A stretch of DNA of 64,000 bases from Candidatus Neptunochlamydia vexilliferae (lineage in GTDB: Bacteria > Chlamydiota > Chlamydiia > Chlamydiales > Simkaniaceae). The translations under genes were made by a program, and so were the position numbers. The stretch is from contig NZ_JAAEJV010000003.1 in assembly GCF_015356785.1 (NCBI RefSeq), positions 31,839 through 95,838 on the forward strand, read 5' to 3'. The notes beneath the pieces were generated by a model, which was given only the letters and a program-made list of their open reading frames with translations, was not told the DNA's origin and did no database searches. Positions 15,339 through 23,200 of this stretch are shown piece by piece. Every line of letters begins with the position of its first letter. Position 1 is the first letter of the stretch.

Positions 15339-16504
15339 CCCTATCTATCAAAGATCTCGACTTGAAGGGGAAAAAAGTGCTCATGCGGGTCGACTTCAAT
15401 GTCCCGATCGACCCTCACGGAAATATTACCGATGATACGCGGATCCGCCTAGCCATTCCTTCGATTCAGTATGCCTTAGATCAAGAAGCCACGGTGATTT
15501 TGATGAGCCACTTTGGCCGCCCCGATGGGAAGATCAACCCAGAGCTGTCATTAAAACCGTGTGCTGATAGACTCAGCGAACTGTTAGAAAGAGGGGTAGA
15601 ACTTGCTCCCGACTGCGTCGGAGAGGAGGTGAAGCACATCGCCTCTCAGCTCGGTGCAGGCGAAGTTCTCTTACTCGAAAACTTACGCTTCCATAAGGGA
15701 GAACAATATCCTGAAAAGGAGCCAGCGTTTGCAAAAGAGCTCTCGGAGCTTGGCGATGTTTATGTGAATGATGCCTTTGGCTCTGCCCACCGAAAACATA
15801 GCTCCACCTTTGCGATCACACAGTTTTTCCCCGAAAAAAGTGCAATGGGTCTTCTTGTAGAAAGTGAACTTTCCTTCCTTTCCCGTATTGTCTTAGAGCC
15901 CAAACGCCCTTTCTATGCGATTATCGGAGGAGCAAAAATCGGAACCAAATTGGGAGTCTTAAAAGCCCTTCTTAAAAAGATCGACGCCCTCTTTATTGGA
16001 GGTGGAATGGCCTTTACCTTCTTAAAGGGAGAGGGAATTTCGATTGGAGATTCGATTTGTGATGATGAAAAACTTGAAGAGGGAAAACAGCTCCTTGAAA
16101 TGTGCAGAAAAAAAGGAATAGAGGTCTACCTTCCCGAAGACTTTGTCATAACTAATGGAAAATCGGTTCAAATCAATCGCACCATTCCTCAAGGATGGAA
16201 GGGGATGGATATCGGCCCTAAAACGGTCGAAAATTGGAGCGCTAAGCTTGAAAAAGGTGTAACAATTTTTTGGAATGGACCGATGGGGGTTTTTGAGGAA
16301 AAACCTTTTTCCCATGGGACCCATCGGCTGGCTCAAAATTTATCTATGACAAAAGGAACCGTCATTGTGGGCGGAGGAGACTCTATTGCAGCGATTAACC
16401 TCCTCGGGCTAGAAAAAGGGTTTGCCCACCTCTCCACAGGGGGAGGGGCGACCCTCGAATTCATCGAATATGGTCACTTGGTAGGAATTGATGCCTTGAG
16501 CTAG
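15335..16504 (+). CDS. pgk: Phosphoglycerate kinase
   Basis: Glycolytic enzyme making ATP from 1,3-bisphosphoglycerate. 389 residues, normal. Motifs: VLMRVDFNVP near the N-terminus, VILMSHFGRP, VNDAFGSAHRKHSS, IIGGAKIGTKLGVL in the hinge, and FWNGPMGVFE with VGGGDSIAAI in the nucleotide-binding C-domain. It overlaps the exonuclease gene by four bases (ATGA), which puts it in that operon. After it come a promoter and a small inverted-repeat element. Confidence 0.95.
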   Translation: MTLSIKDLDLKGKKVLMRVDFNVPIDPHGNITDDTRIRLAIPSIQYALDQEATVILMSHFGRPDGKINPELSLKPCADRLSELLERGVELAPDCVGEEVKHIASQLGAGEVLLLENLRFHKGEQYPEKEPAFAKELSELGDVYVNDAFGSAHRKHSSTFAITQFFPEKSAMGLLVESELSFLSRIVLEPKRPFYAIIGGAKIGTKLGVLKALLKKIDALFIGGGMAFTFLKGEGISIGDSICDDEKLEEGKQLLEMCRKKGIEVYLPEDFVITNGKSVQINRTIPQGWKGMDIGPKTVENWSAKLEKGVTIFWNGPMGVFEEKPFSHGTHRLAQNLSMTKGTVIVGGGDSIAAINLLGLEKGFAHLSTGGGATLEFIEYGHLVGIDALS

Positions 16505-16512
16505 AAATAGCA

Positions 16513-16540
16513 TTGTCAAATATGTGCATATCGGTATAAT
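16513..16540 (+). promoter_or_regulatory. Promoter upstream of the nucleotide transporter
   Basis: TTGTCA (16513-16518), a 16-base spacer and a perfect TATAAT (16535-16540). The next gene starts at 16819, so any transcript would run through the element at 16551-16708. Confidence 0.55.
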
Positions 16541-16550
16541 AGTGGGCCTA

Positions 16551-16708
16551 GGAGCTGGGCAAAAATAACTCATGCATTTCTGGTGCCATAGCGCTTTAGC
16601 TGCGCGGCGCAAATCCGCAGGAAGCTTATTAGCTTTCAAGGAGTTGCAACAAAGCAGATGAAGATGTTATGGTTGCAGAAATGTATAAGTTATTTTTGCC
16701 CAGCTCCC
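16551..16708. mobile_element. MITE-like element with 32-base terminal inverted repeats
   Basis: Left end GGAGCTGGGCAAAAATAACT (16551 onward) and right end (16676-16708) are inverted copies over about 32 bases with few mismatches. TA flanks both sides, as in IS630/mariner-type insertions. The 158-base unit is too short for a transposase, though a minus-strand frame inside it is open. It separates a promoter from the nucleotide transporter gene. The remainder of the 16505-16818 gap holds that promoter and the leader with AAGGAG before the ATG at 16819. Confidence 0.7.
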
Positions 16709-16818
16709 TAATACCCTGCGGGGTTAAAGAGACCTTTTTACATAGGAAAATGATGTTAAAAAAACTCTTGAGGTGGTGTCCGTGAGAACAGGCACTCCCT
16801 TCACCAATAAGGAGCGTT

Positions 16819-18396
16819 ATGACGACCGAATTTAGTCGCTGGCGCGCTTTCTTGTGGCCGATTCATCGTCGGGAAGTCAAAAAATTTGTCCCCCTTCTTA
16901 TTCTCTACGCCCTAATTTGTTTCAACTATAGTCTCTTAAAGGCTGCTAAAGATGCCCTTGTTATCACCGCCAATGAAGCAGGAGCCGCAGTTGTTCCCTT
17001 CATCAAAATCTGGGTGATTTTGCCGATGGCTCTTGTAGTCACCTATCTCTTTACCCGCCTTTTTAACCGCTTTTCTCAAGAAAAAGTTTTCTATATAATG
17101 ATCGGGAGCTTCCTCTCCTTCTTCATTTTCTTTGCAGTGGTTCTCTATCCTTTGCACGATGTAATCCACCCTCATGCCTTTTGTGACGGGCTCCAATCGA
17201 TCTGCCCCCAAGGGTTTGGAGGACTCATTGCGATGGTCCGCAACTGGTCTTTCACCCTCTTTTATGTCGTGTCAGAACTTTGGGGAACAGCAATTATGTC
17301 AGTCCTTTTCTGGGCCTTTGCTAATGAAATCATGACGGTCAAAGATGCCAAGCGCTTCTACGGAATTTTAGGGGTAGGAGCCAATATCTCAGCCATTTTT
17401 GCCGGGCAAATTGCAATCCTCGTCTCGGGACAGCTATTCGACCTCTCCTTTATTTTTGGCTCCGATGCCTGGGGACAAAGTTTGGGACTTGTCACCACCA
17501 TTGTTGTCTTTACCGGCCTTATTGCAATGGCCCTTTTCCGCTGGTACCACACTTCAGTTCTCCAGAAAGATCCTACAATGAAAGAGGAGCAGGTAAAACA
17601 CCATGCCGCCCGCAAAAAAGTGAAAATGGGGATGCGGAAAAATTTCGCGTACCTTACTAAATCAAAATACCTTCTTTGCATTGCAGTCCTTGTCATTGGC
17701 TTTAACCTCGCGATCAACATGGTTGAAATTATCTGGAAAGATCAGATTCGCGTTGCCTACCCTAACCCCAATGACTTTAACGCTTACATGGGAAAGGTCT
17801 TAAAAGCGATCGGTTTTCTCTCTACTTTCATCGCCATTTTTATCAGTGGCAACATGATCCGCCGAATGGGGTGGACTTTTAGCGCACTCATCACTCCCAT
17901 TGCCCTTCTCGTTACCGGAGTCTTCTTCTTTGGATTCCTCCTTTTAAGTGATCACCCCAGCCTGATTTCATGGAGCGCTGCGATGGGCTTTACCCCTCTT
18001 GCCTTGGGCGTTCTTTTTGGAACGGTCCAAAATGTCTTCTCTCGAGGGTGTAAATACACCCTTTTCGACGCCACAAAAGAAATCGCTTTCATCCCTCTGA
18101 GCTCGGAGTCGAAACTTAAAGGGAAAGCTGCAATCGATGGGGTGGGCTCCAGACTCGGAAAAACGGGAGGATCGATCATCCATGGAGGGCTTCTCATGGT
18201 CTTTGGAAGTGTCTCTTTAAGCACCCCTTTTGTGGGTGTTTTCCTCCTTCTTGTCGTCTTTGGGTGGATCGTCGCCACCAAATCGCTTGGAAGGCAGTTC
18301 AACCGCCTCACCGCTCAAGATGAGAAGCTTGACATTGAAGAAGCAGCCGCTGCCTCAGCGAAAGAACCGACCACACAACGAACCTCTGCCACCTAA
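16819..18396 (+). CDS. NTT-family nucleotide transporter (Npt2-like by gene order)
   Basis: Takes nucleotides from the host across the inner membrane, either as an ATP/ADP exchanger or as an NTP/H+ symporter. 525 residues with about 11-12 hydrophobic segments. Family features: NYSLLKAAKDALVIT in helix 1, the SELWGTAIMSVLFWAFANEIM segment, DAKRFYGILGVGAN, and CKYTLFDATKEIAFIPL in the second half. C. trachomatis Npt2 (CT495) is next to pgsA, sppA, polA, coaE and rho, the same order as here, so orthology to Npt2 is likely; substrate cannot be read from sequence. AAGGAG is 6 bases before the ATG. Confidence 0.93.
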   Translation: MTTEFSRWRAFLWPIHRREVKKFVPLLILYALICFNYSLLKAAKDALVITANEAGAAVVPFIKIWVILPMALVVTYLFTRLFNRFSQEKVFYIMIGSFLSFFIFFAVVLYPLHDVIHPHAFCDGLQSICPQGFGGLIAMVRNWSFTLFYVVSELWGTAIMSVLFWAFANEIMTVKDAKRFYGILGVGANISAIFAGQIAILVSGQLFDLSFIFGSDAWGQSLGLVTTIVVFTGLIAMALFRWYHTSVLQKDPTMKEEQVKHHAARKKVKMGMRKNFAYLTKSKYLLCIAVLVIGFNLAINMVEIIWKDQIRVAYPNPNDFNAYMGKVLKAIGFLSTFIAIFISGNMIRRMGWTFSALITPIALLVTGVFFFGFLLLSDHPSLISWSAAMGFTPLALGVLFGTVQNVFSRGCKYTLFDATKEIAFIPLSSESKLKGKAAIDGVGSRLGKTGGSIIHGGLLMVFGSVSLSTPFVGVFLLLVVFGWIVATKSLGRQFNRLTAQDEKLDIEEAAAASAKEPTTQRTSAT

Positions 18397-18440
18397 TTTC
18401 TTGAATGGTATTAATACTGCTTATATGCGATAATTAACTC

Positions 18441-19058
18441 ATGCAACAAATGATTAATTTTATTGTTGAAAACAGCGCCTACGCGCCGTGGATTTCATTT
18501 TTTCTCATCTTGCTAGCGGGGTTCAATATCCCGATTAGTATTGATGTGATCATGGTTGTCACCGCATTCCTTGCTGCAACAACGATTCCAGAACATACGA
18601 TCCCCCTCTTTATCAGTGTCCTTGTTGGCACCTACTTTTCTGCATGGATTTGCTACTGGATGGGCCGAAAGGTGGGGCGGAAGCTTTTAAAGTTCCCTTA
18701 CTTTGCCAAACTTCTTCCCGAGCACCGGCTAGAAAAAATGGGGACATTTTACGAAAAATATGGCCTTCTTACCCTCATGATTGGACGATTTATCCCCTTT
18801 GGGATTCGCAATTGCATCTTTATGACAACAGGGATAAGTCAAGCAAACTTTAAGAATTTCATTAGACGGGACGCCTTAGCCTGCACGATCTGGGCAAGCG
18901 TCTGCTTTTTTGGCTTTTACTTGCTGGGGCAAAACTATGAACTGCTCCTTGCAAAGGTAAAAATGGTAAATCTTTTTATATTTTTAGCTTTCGGTGTGAC
19001 GGTAATTGCCTTTGTCTGGTATAAGAAACAGAAACGACAATCCCATAAGAGACTTTAA
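18441..19058 (+). CDS. DedA/VTT-family membrane protein
   Basis: 205 residues, mostly hydrophobic with about five membrane segments. The DedA hallmarks are CYWMGRKVGRKLL (the G-R/K loop after helix 2), YGLLTLMIGRFIPFGIRNC (the re-entrant arginine motif) and the C-terminal amphipathic region. The family flips or scrambles lipids, including the undecaprenyl and phosphatidylethanolamine carriers, and helps keep the proton gradient. It lies between the nucleotide transporter and pgsA, ends 6 bases before pgsA, and so is probably co-transcribed with a phospholipid gene. Which lipid it moves is unknown. Confidence 0.85.
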   Translation: MQQMINFIVENSAYAPWISFFLILLAGFNIPISIDVIMVVTAFLAATTIPEHTIPLFISVLVGTYFSAWICYWMGRKVGRKLLKFPYFAKLLPEHRLEKMGTFYEKYGLLTLMIGRFIPFGIRNCIFMTTGISQANFKNFIRRDALACTIWASVCFFGFYLLGQNYELLLAKVKMVNLFIFLAFGVTVIAFVWYKKQKRQSHKRL

Positions 19059-19064
19059 GTAGCG

Positions 19065-19571
19065 ATGTTAAATCCTCCAAATACGATTTCCTTCTTGAGG
19101 GCACCACTGGCCCTCCTCTTTATTGTCGAGAGCACCTCGCTGCGTGTCCTTGCCCTCATTTTAGCAATGATCTCCGACTGCGTCGATGGGTACCTGGCCC
19201 GTCGCTACCACTTTACCTCCCGCTTTGGCGCTGTTCTTGACCCTGTCATGGACAAATTTTTTGTTTATGTCATCCTAGCCGTTCTCCTTTTTGAGAGCCA
19301 AATCCTTCCATGGCAAGCAGCAATGATGCTCTCGCGTGACTTCTTCCTCTTCCTTTTCCTCTCCTACCTGGGGGTGACAGGAACCTGGAGAAGCCTCGAG
19401 GTCAAGGCAATTCGCTGGGGAAAAGTGACAACGGCAGCCCAGTTTATCGTCCTCATTGGGATCGTTTTAAAAATTTCTTTCCCTCCTCAGCTCTACTACC
19501 TCTTCATCCTCTTCGGATGTCTTGCATTCGTTGAGCTCCTCCAGTTTAAAAAGCGTGCTGCTTCTAATTAA
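19065..19571 (+). CDS. pgsA: CDP-alcohol phosphatidyltransferase (PgsA-like)
   Basis: Joins CDP-diacylglycerol to an alcohol, most likely glycerol-3-phosphate for phosphatidylglycerol synthesis. 168 residues with about five membrane helices. The catalytic motif is DCVDGYLARRYHFTSRFG followed by AVLDPVMDK, the full DGxxAR...G...D...D pattern. The starting MLNPPNTISFLRAPLALL is also typical. C. trachomatis has pgsA next to npt2. The exact alcohol is not fixed by sequence. Confidence 0.85.
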   Translation: MLNPPNTISFLRAPLALLFIVESTSLRVLALILAMISDCVDGYLARRYHFTSRFGAVLDPVMDKFFVYVILAVLLFESQILPWQAAMMLSRDFFLFLFLSYLGVTGTWRSLEVKAIRWGKVTTAAQFIVLIGIVLKISFPPQLYYLFILFGCLAFVELLQFKKRAASN

Positions 19572-19637
19572 TCTCTCTTTGTGGTACCCTTTTTTCCCAG
19601 ACGTAAGACACCTATTTTACACGGAGGCCAGCAAGGC

Positions 19638-19817
19638 ATGAGAGAGAAAAAATCCCCCTTGAACCATGAAAAAGTTGAGCAATCCCTGTCTTTAAAGAAG
19701 CAATCGAAACTTATCACCCTAAATGTGGCCCCGTGCTACCCTTTTCAGGATATTATATGTCACAAAGAGCATCAAAATTTATTTGAAAAACTACTTCATG
19801 AAAAACAAGCCAAATGA
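19638..19817 (+). CDS. Small ORF coupled to the YhcG gene
   Basis: 59 residues, charged, unrecognised. GGAGG lies 10 bases before the ATG at 19638 and the stop overlaps the YhcG start (ATGA), which supports real translation. A longer reading from GTG 19581 is possible. The upstream stretch shows two similar TACCCTTTT sequences (near 19585 and 19738) of unknown meaning. It could be a partner or antitoxin-like leader peptide of the nuclease, or chance. Confidence 0.35.
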   Translation: MREKKSPLNHEKVEQSLSLKKQSKLITLNVAPCYPFQDIICHKEHQNLFEKLLHEKQAK

Positions 19818-20866
19818 ATGTAAAAAATATCGAAACTGTTAATCCAGCGAGTTATGCTCAGTTTTTGGGACACCTTAAAAAAAATATTCAGGATGCTCAA
19901 CTTCGAGCAGCTCTGTCTATCACAGAGGAGCTTACAGATCTATACTGGAAGATTGGGCAGATGTTATCCGAGAAAATATCTTTGGAATTTTGGGGATCAA
20001 AAACAATTGAAAAGATCGCACGAGATTTAAAAAAATCTTTTCCAGATGCCTCCGGTTTTTCTCATCGAAACCTGAAATTTATGCGTCAATTTGCAGAAAG
20101 CTATCCAGAGGGAATTAGGGAAACAGCTGTTTCCCTAATTCCCTGGGGTCATAATATTATGATCATGCAAAAGATTGAAAACCAAAATGATAAAAAATGG
20201 TATGCAGAGCAATCCCTAAAAAATGGGTGGAGTCGGAGCATGTTATCCAAATGGATTGACTCTAACTTACATAAACGACAGGGAAAAGCTATTACGAATT
20301 TCAAAAAAACCCTACCCAAAAGCCAATCAGATCTAGCTATTCAGGTTATGAAAGACCCTTATAATTTTGACTTTGTTGCTTTATCGAAAGACTATAGAGA
20401 AAAAGAATTGGAGCAGGGGTTAATTGACCATATTCAAAAACTTTTAGTTGAGCTTGGTCAGGGGTTTGCTTTCGTTGGGCGTCAAGTTAAATTGAATATA
20501 GAGGAATCTGAACATATTTTAGATTTACTATTCTACCACCTTAAGTTACGTCGTTATATTGTCATAGAAATCAAAGCAAGAGAATTTAACCCAAGAGACG
20601 TTAGTCAAACCAATTTTTATCTATCAGCTGTTGACGATCAGCTTAGACATCCTGAAGATAGGCCTTCGATTGGAATGATTTTTTGCCAAACGAAAAAAAA
20701 TATTACCGTTGAATATGCTTTGAGAGATTTTAATAAACCAATCGGGGTAGCTCACTATGAAGTGGGTCTTATCGAAGAAATTGAAACAGAACTTAAAAGA
20801 AATTTACCAACTATTGAAGAGCTTGAAGCCGAGCTTGAAGATAAAAAATGTAGCGTCCAATCATGA
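19814..20866 (+). CDS. YhcG-family PD-(D/E)XK nuclease (DUF1016)
   Basis: 350 residues. The N-terminal DUF1016 region includes LTDLYWKIGQMLSEK, FPDASGFSHRNLKFMRQF, SLIPWGHNIMIMQKI and WYAEQSLKNGWSRSMLSKWI, all standard YhcG wording. The C-terminal domain has GQGFAFVGRQVKL, HILDLLFYHLKLRRYIVIEIK (D, then ExK) and FYLSAVDDQLRHPEDRPSIG, the nuclease core. YhcG proteins have been proposed to be nucleases of mobile or defence modules and are often sporadic. It is more AT-rich than its neighbours and interrupts the npt2-pgsA-sppA-polA order, so it is probably acquired. A perfect 36-base palindrome lies inside the coding sequence. It overlaps the symporter gene by four bases. Confidence 0.88.
   Translation: MNVKNIETVNPASYAQFLGHLKKNIQDAQLRAALSITEELTDLYWKIGQMLSEKISLEFWGSKTIEKIARDLKKSFPDASGFSHRNLKFMRQFAESYPEGIRETAVSLIPWGHNIMIMQKIENQNDKKWYAEQSLKNGWSRSMLSKWIDSNLHKRQGKAITNFKKTLPKSQSDLAIQVMKDPYNFDFVALSKDYREKELEQGLIDHIQKLLVELGQGFAFVGRQVKLNIEESEHILDLLFYHLKLRRYIVIEIKAREFNPRDVSQTNFYLSAVDDQLRHPEDRPSIGMIFCQTKKNITVEYALRDFNKPIGVAHYEVGLIEEIETELKRNLPTIEELEAELEDKKCSVQS
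20109..20144. repeat. Perfect 36-base palindrome inside the YhcG gene
   Basis: Arm AGGGAATTAGGGAAACAG is followed at once by its exact reverse complement, centred between 20126 and 20127. It codes for residues around GIRETAVSLIPW, just before a conserved motif. Confidence 0.9.
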
Positions 20867-22065
20867 ATAAAGATTCCTCTTTTAATATAGGGATGCTCCT
20901 TGCTCTTGTTTTAGGGATCGCTGGTGGCTTCCTTGACTTTCCTCCGGTGACCGCGTTTGCAACGTTGATTAGCAAGCTTTTTGTTAATATGCTTAAATTG
21001 ATCAGCTTGCCGATGATATTTTTAGCGATCGTCTCTACCTTAACGCGGATGACCACCCTTGCCGAAGCACGCTACCTCCTCCGAAGGATCTTAAAATATA
21101 CCGTTTTAACAACACTGATCGCCGCCACTGTGGGACTGGCGATCTTTTTAGCTGTAAAACCGGTCGGGAGTGGTGGTGAAGCTCCCCTTCCCATGGAAGG
21201 AAATTATCTCTCCTTTTTAACCAAGATCATCCCGGAAAATCCGATTGCTCCTTTTTTAGAAAATAATGTCCTTGGAATGGCCTTTATTGGAGCGGTCCTA
21301 GGCATTGCGATTCTAAAACTTCCCAAAGAGAAAAACGCCCTACTCAGCAATTTTTTTGGAGCTCTTTTTGAAGCCCTTCTTAAAATCACATCAGCGCTTA
21401 TTTCCCTCATGCCCCTCGGAATTTTCGCCTTCACTATCCAGTTCGTTGAAAGTATCCGTGAACATAGCGAAAAACTAGAGCAACTTTTACTTTATGGCCT
21501 TTGCGTTGTGGGTGCCAACTTGATTCAGGGGCTTATCGTCCTCCCCCTTCTCTTGAAACTTAAAGGACATCCCCCTCTTAAAACGGCGCGGGCCATGCTC
21601 CCCGCCTTAAGCATGGCCTTCTTTTCAAAGTCTTCGAACGCTACCCTCCCTCTCACACTCGAATGCGCTAAAAATCGACTCGGGGTTTCTGATAAAACAG
21701 CCCGCTTTAGCCTTCCCCTCTGCTCCATCATCAATATGAATGGGTGCGCTGCCTTTATTTTGATCACCCTCTTTTTCGTCTGTTCGAGTCAAGGGATCTC
21801 CTTGACTATCTGGCAAATGGTCCCTTGGATTTTCCTTTCTAGCTTTGCAGCGATTGGGAACGCAGGGGTGCCGATGGGGTGCTTTTTCCTGACTTCTGCT
21901 TTTCTTGTTGGCATGAGAGTTCCGCTGGAGATGATGGGAATGATTTTCCCCCTTTATGCTCTTTTCGACATGGTTGAAACAGCCCTGAACGTTTGGTCAG
22001 ACAGTTGCATCACCGCTGTTGTCGATCAGGAGGTTCGCGTGACAACAAAACAAGTTGTGGGGTAG
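20863..22065 (+). CDS. Dicarboxylate/amino acid:cation symporter (SDF family)
   Basis: 400 residues with about eight membrane segments and two re-entrant loops. The N-terminal half reads KLFVNMLKLISLPMIFLAIVSTL, typical of SDF transporters. The first hairpin has AFFSKSSNATLPLTLEC, where glutamate transporters carry SSSATLP, and the last helices have GNAGVPMGCFF and DMVETALNVWSDSCIT, matching the DxxxTxxNVxGD substrate and sodium site with W-S in place of x-G. It imports an acidic or neutral amino acid or dicarboxylate with Na+ or H+. The start overlaps YhcG by ATGA. Confidence 0.87.
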   Translation: MNKDSSFNIGMLLALVLGIAGGFLDFPPVTAFATLISKLFVNMLKLISLPMIFLAIVSTLTRMTTLAEARYLLRRILKYTVLTTLIAATVGLAIFLAVKPVGSGGEAPLPMEGNYLSFLTKIIPENPIAPFLENNVLGMAFIGAVLGIAILKLPKEKNALLSNFFGALFEALLKITSALISLMPLGIFAFTIQFVESIREHSEKLEQLLLYGLCVVGANLIQGLIVLPLLLKLKGHPPLKTARAMLPALSMAFFSKSSNATLPLTLECAKNRLGVSDKTARFSLPLCSIINMNGCAAFILITLFFVCSSQGISLTIWQMVPWIFLSSFAAIGNAGVPMGCFFLTSAFLVGMRVPLEMMGMIFPLYALFDMVETALNVWSDSCITAVVDQEVRVTTKQVVG

Positions 22066-22129
22066 AACGTAATGTATGCAATCTGTTAGCATCTGTAGAT
22101 AAGTTCAAATTACATTTAAGGGCAGTTTT

Positions 22130-23173
22130 ATGGAAGTACGACGTGAATCGATTTTTGTCTCAGCGGTCAGAGCGCTTTGCAATACGTTTGCAGGAATGAT
22201 CGGTGTTATTATTGGTCTGGTGATCCTTGGGATTGTCATTGGGAGCCTTGCAAAACCCAGCCTTGTATCCGACAAAACGCAAATGGTGATTGCTGCCGAT
22301 GCCAATGGAAACAGGGAGCTCCTTCCCCACTCTGCCCCCGTTATTCTCAAGATCAACATCCATGGAGTTATTGGAAGTCGCGACCTCAATTCAAAGACAA
22401 TCATGTCCCAACTCCTCGATTCTCAAGAAGGAGCGCTAAAGGGAAGGGTAAAAGCTGTCCTCCTGCACATTAACTCTCCCGGAGGAACAGCTATTGATGC
22501 CCACAACATCTATACAAAACTTGTTGAGTACAAAACAAAGCACCAAGTACCGGTCTATGCCTATGTCGATGGACTATGCGCCTCGGGAGGAATGATGATT
22601 GCTTGTAGCGCCGATAAAATTCTTTCCGGCCCTTTAGGGGTCGTTGGATCGGTCGGAGTTCTCATGGGGCCTAACTTTAATTTTGCTACCCTTATGGAAA
22701 AATATGGGGTAAAACAGCGGACCATTACGAAAGGGATCGACAAAGATATGCTTAGTCCCTACAGAGAGTGGAAGCCAGGCGAGGATCAGTCTCTCGTTAA
22801 CATCGTTGCCTACGACTACAATGTCTTTGTAAACCTCGTTGCAAATGCCCGTCCCCGCCTCGATAAAAACAAATTGATCAACGAATATGGCGCCCAGGTC
22901 TACGATCCGGTCAAAGCCCAGGAGTATGGCTATATCGACGATGCCAATAGCTCCTATAATAGCGCCCTTTCAGCCCTCGTCAAAGAGGGAGAGATCTCCG
23001 GTGAGTATCAGGTTGTTGAACTTAAAGTGATTCATCCTGTATTATCAGGTCTCATTGAAGGAAAATCCCCGATCTTTTCTGGGAAGGTCAAACACGAGAT
23101 ACAATTGCCTGCTGATATACCCTCTGAGCTTCTCAATCGCCCCCTCTACCTCTACTCCCCCGCCCTTCAATAA
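22130..23173 (+). CDS. sppA: Signal peptide peptidase SppA-like (S49) membrane protease
   Basis: 347 residues. One membrane segment at about 20-45 (GMIGVIIGLVILGIVIGSL) anchors it in the inner membrane. The S49 fold motifs are VLLHINSPGGTAIDAHNIY, the serine nucleophile in DGLCASGGMMIAC, GVVGSVGVLMGPNF and the general-base lysine in KGIDKDMLSPYREW. It would cut leftover signal peptides or damaged membrane proteins. It is the counterpart of chlamydial sohB (CT494), which also precedes polA. The size fits the single-unit, Bacillus-like form. Confidence 0.9.
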   Translation: MEVRRESIFVSAVRALCNTFAGMIGVIIGLVILGIVIGSLAKPSLVSDKTQMVIAADANGNRELLPHSAPVILKINIHGVIGSRDLNSKTIMSQLLDSQEGALKGRVKAVLLHINSPGGTAIDAHNIYTKLVEYKTKHQVPVYAYVDGLCASGGMMIACSADKILSGPLGVVGSVGVLMGPNFNFATLMEKYGVKQRTITKGIDKDMLSPYREWKPGEDQSLVNIVAYDYNVFVNLVANARPRLDKNKLINEYGAQVYDPVKAQEYGYIDDANSSYNSALSALVKEGEISGEYQVVELKVIHPVLSGLIEGKSPIFSGKVKHEIQLPADIPSELLNRPLYLYSPALQ

Positions 23174-23200
23174 AATGCTTATCATCAATAATGCTATGCC

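Noticed and set aside
16409..16639. Minus-strand ORF through the end of pgk and the MITE-like element
   Set aside because: It spans an element boundary and pgk; the part inside the element may be an old transposase scrap but is too short to name.
16819..18396. Npt1 (ATP/ADP exchanger) identity
   Set aside because: The neighbours match those of Npt2 in C. trachomatis; sequence alone does not settle substrate.
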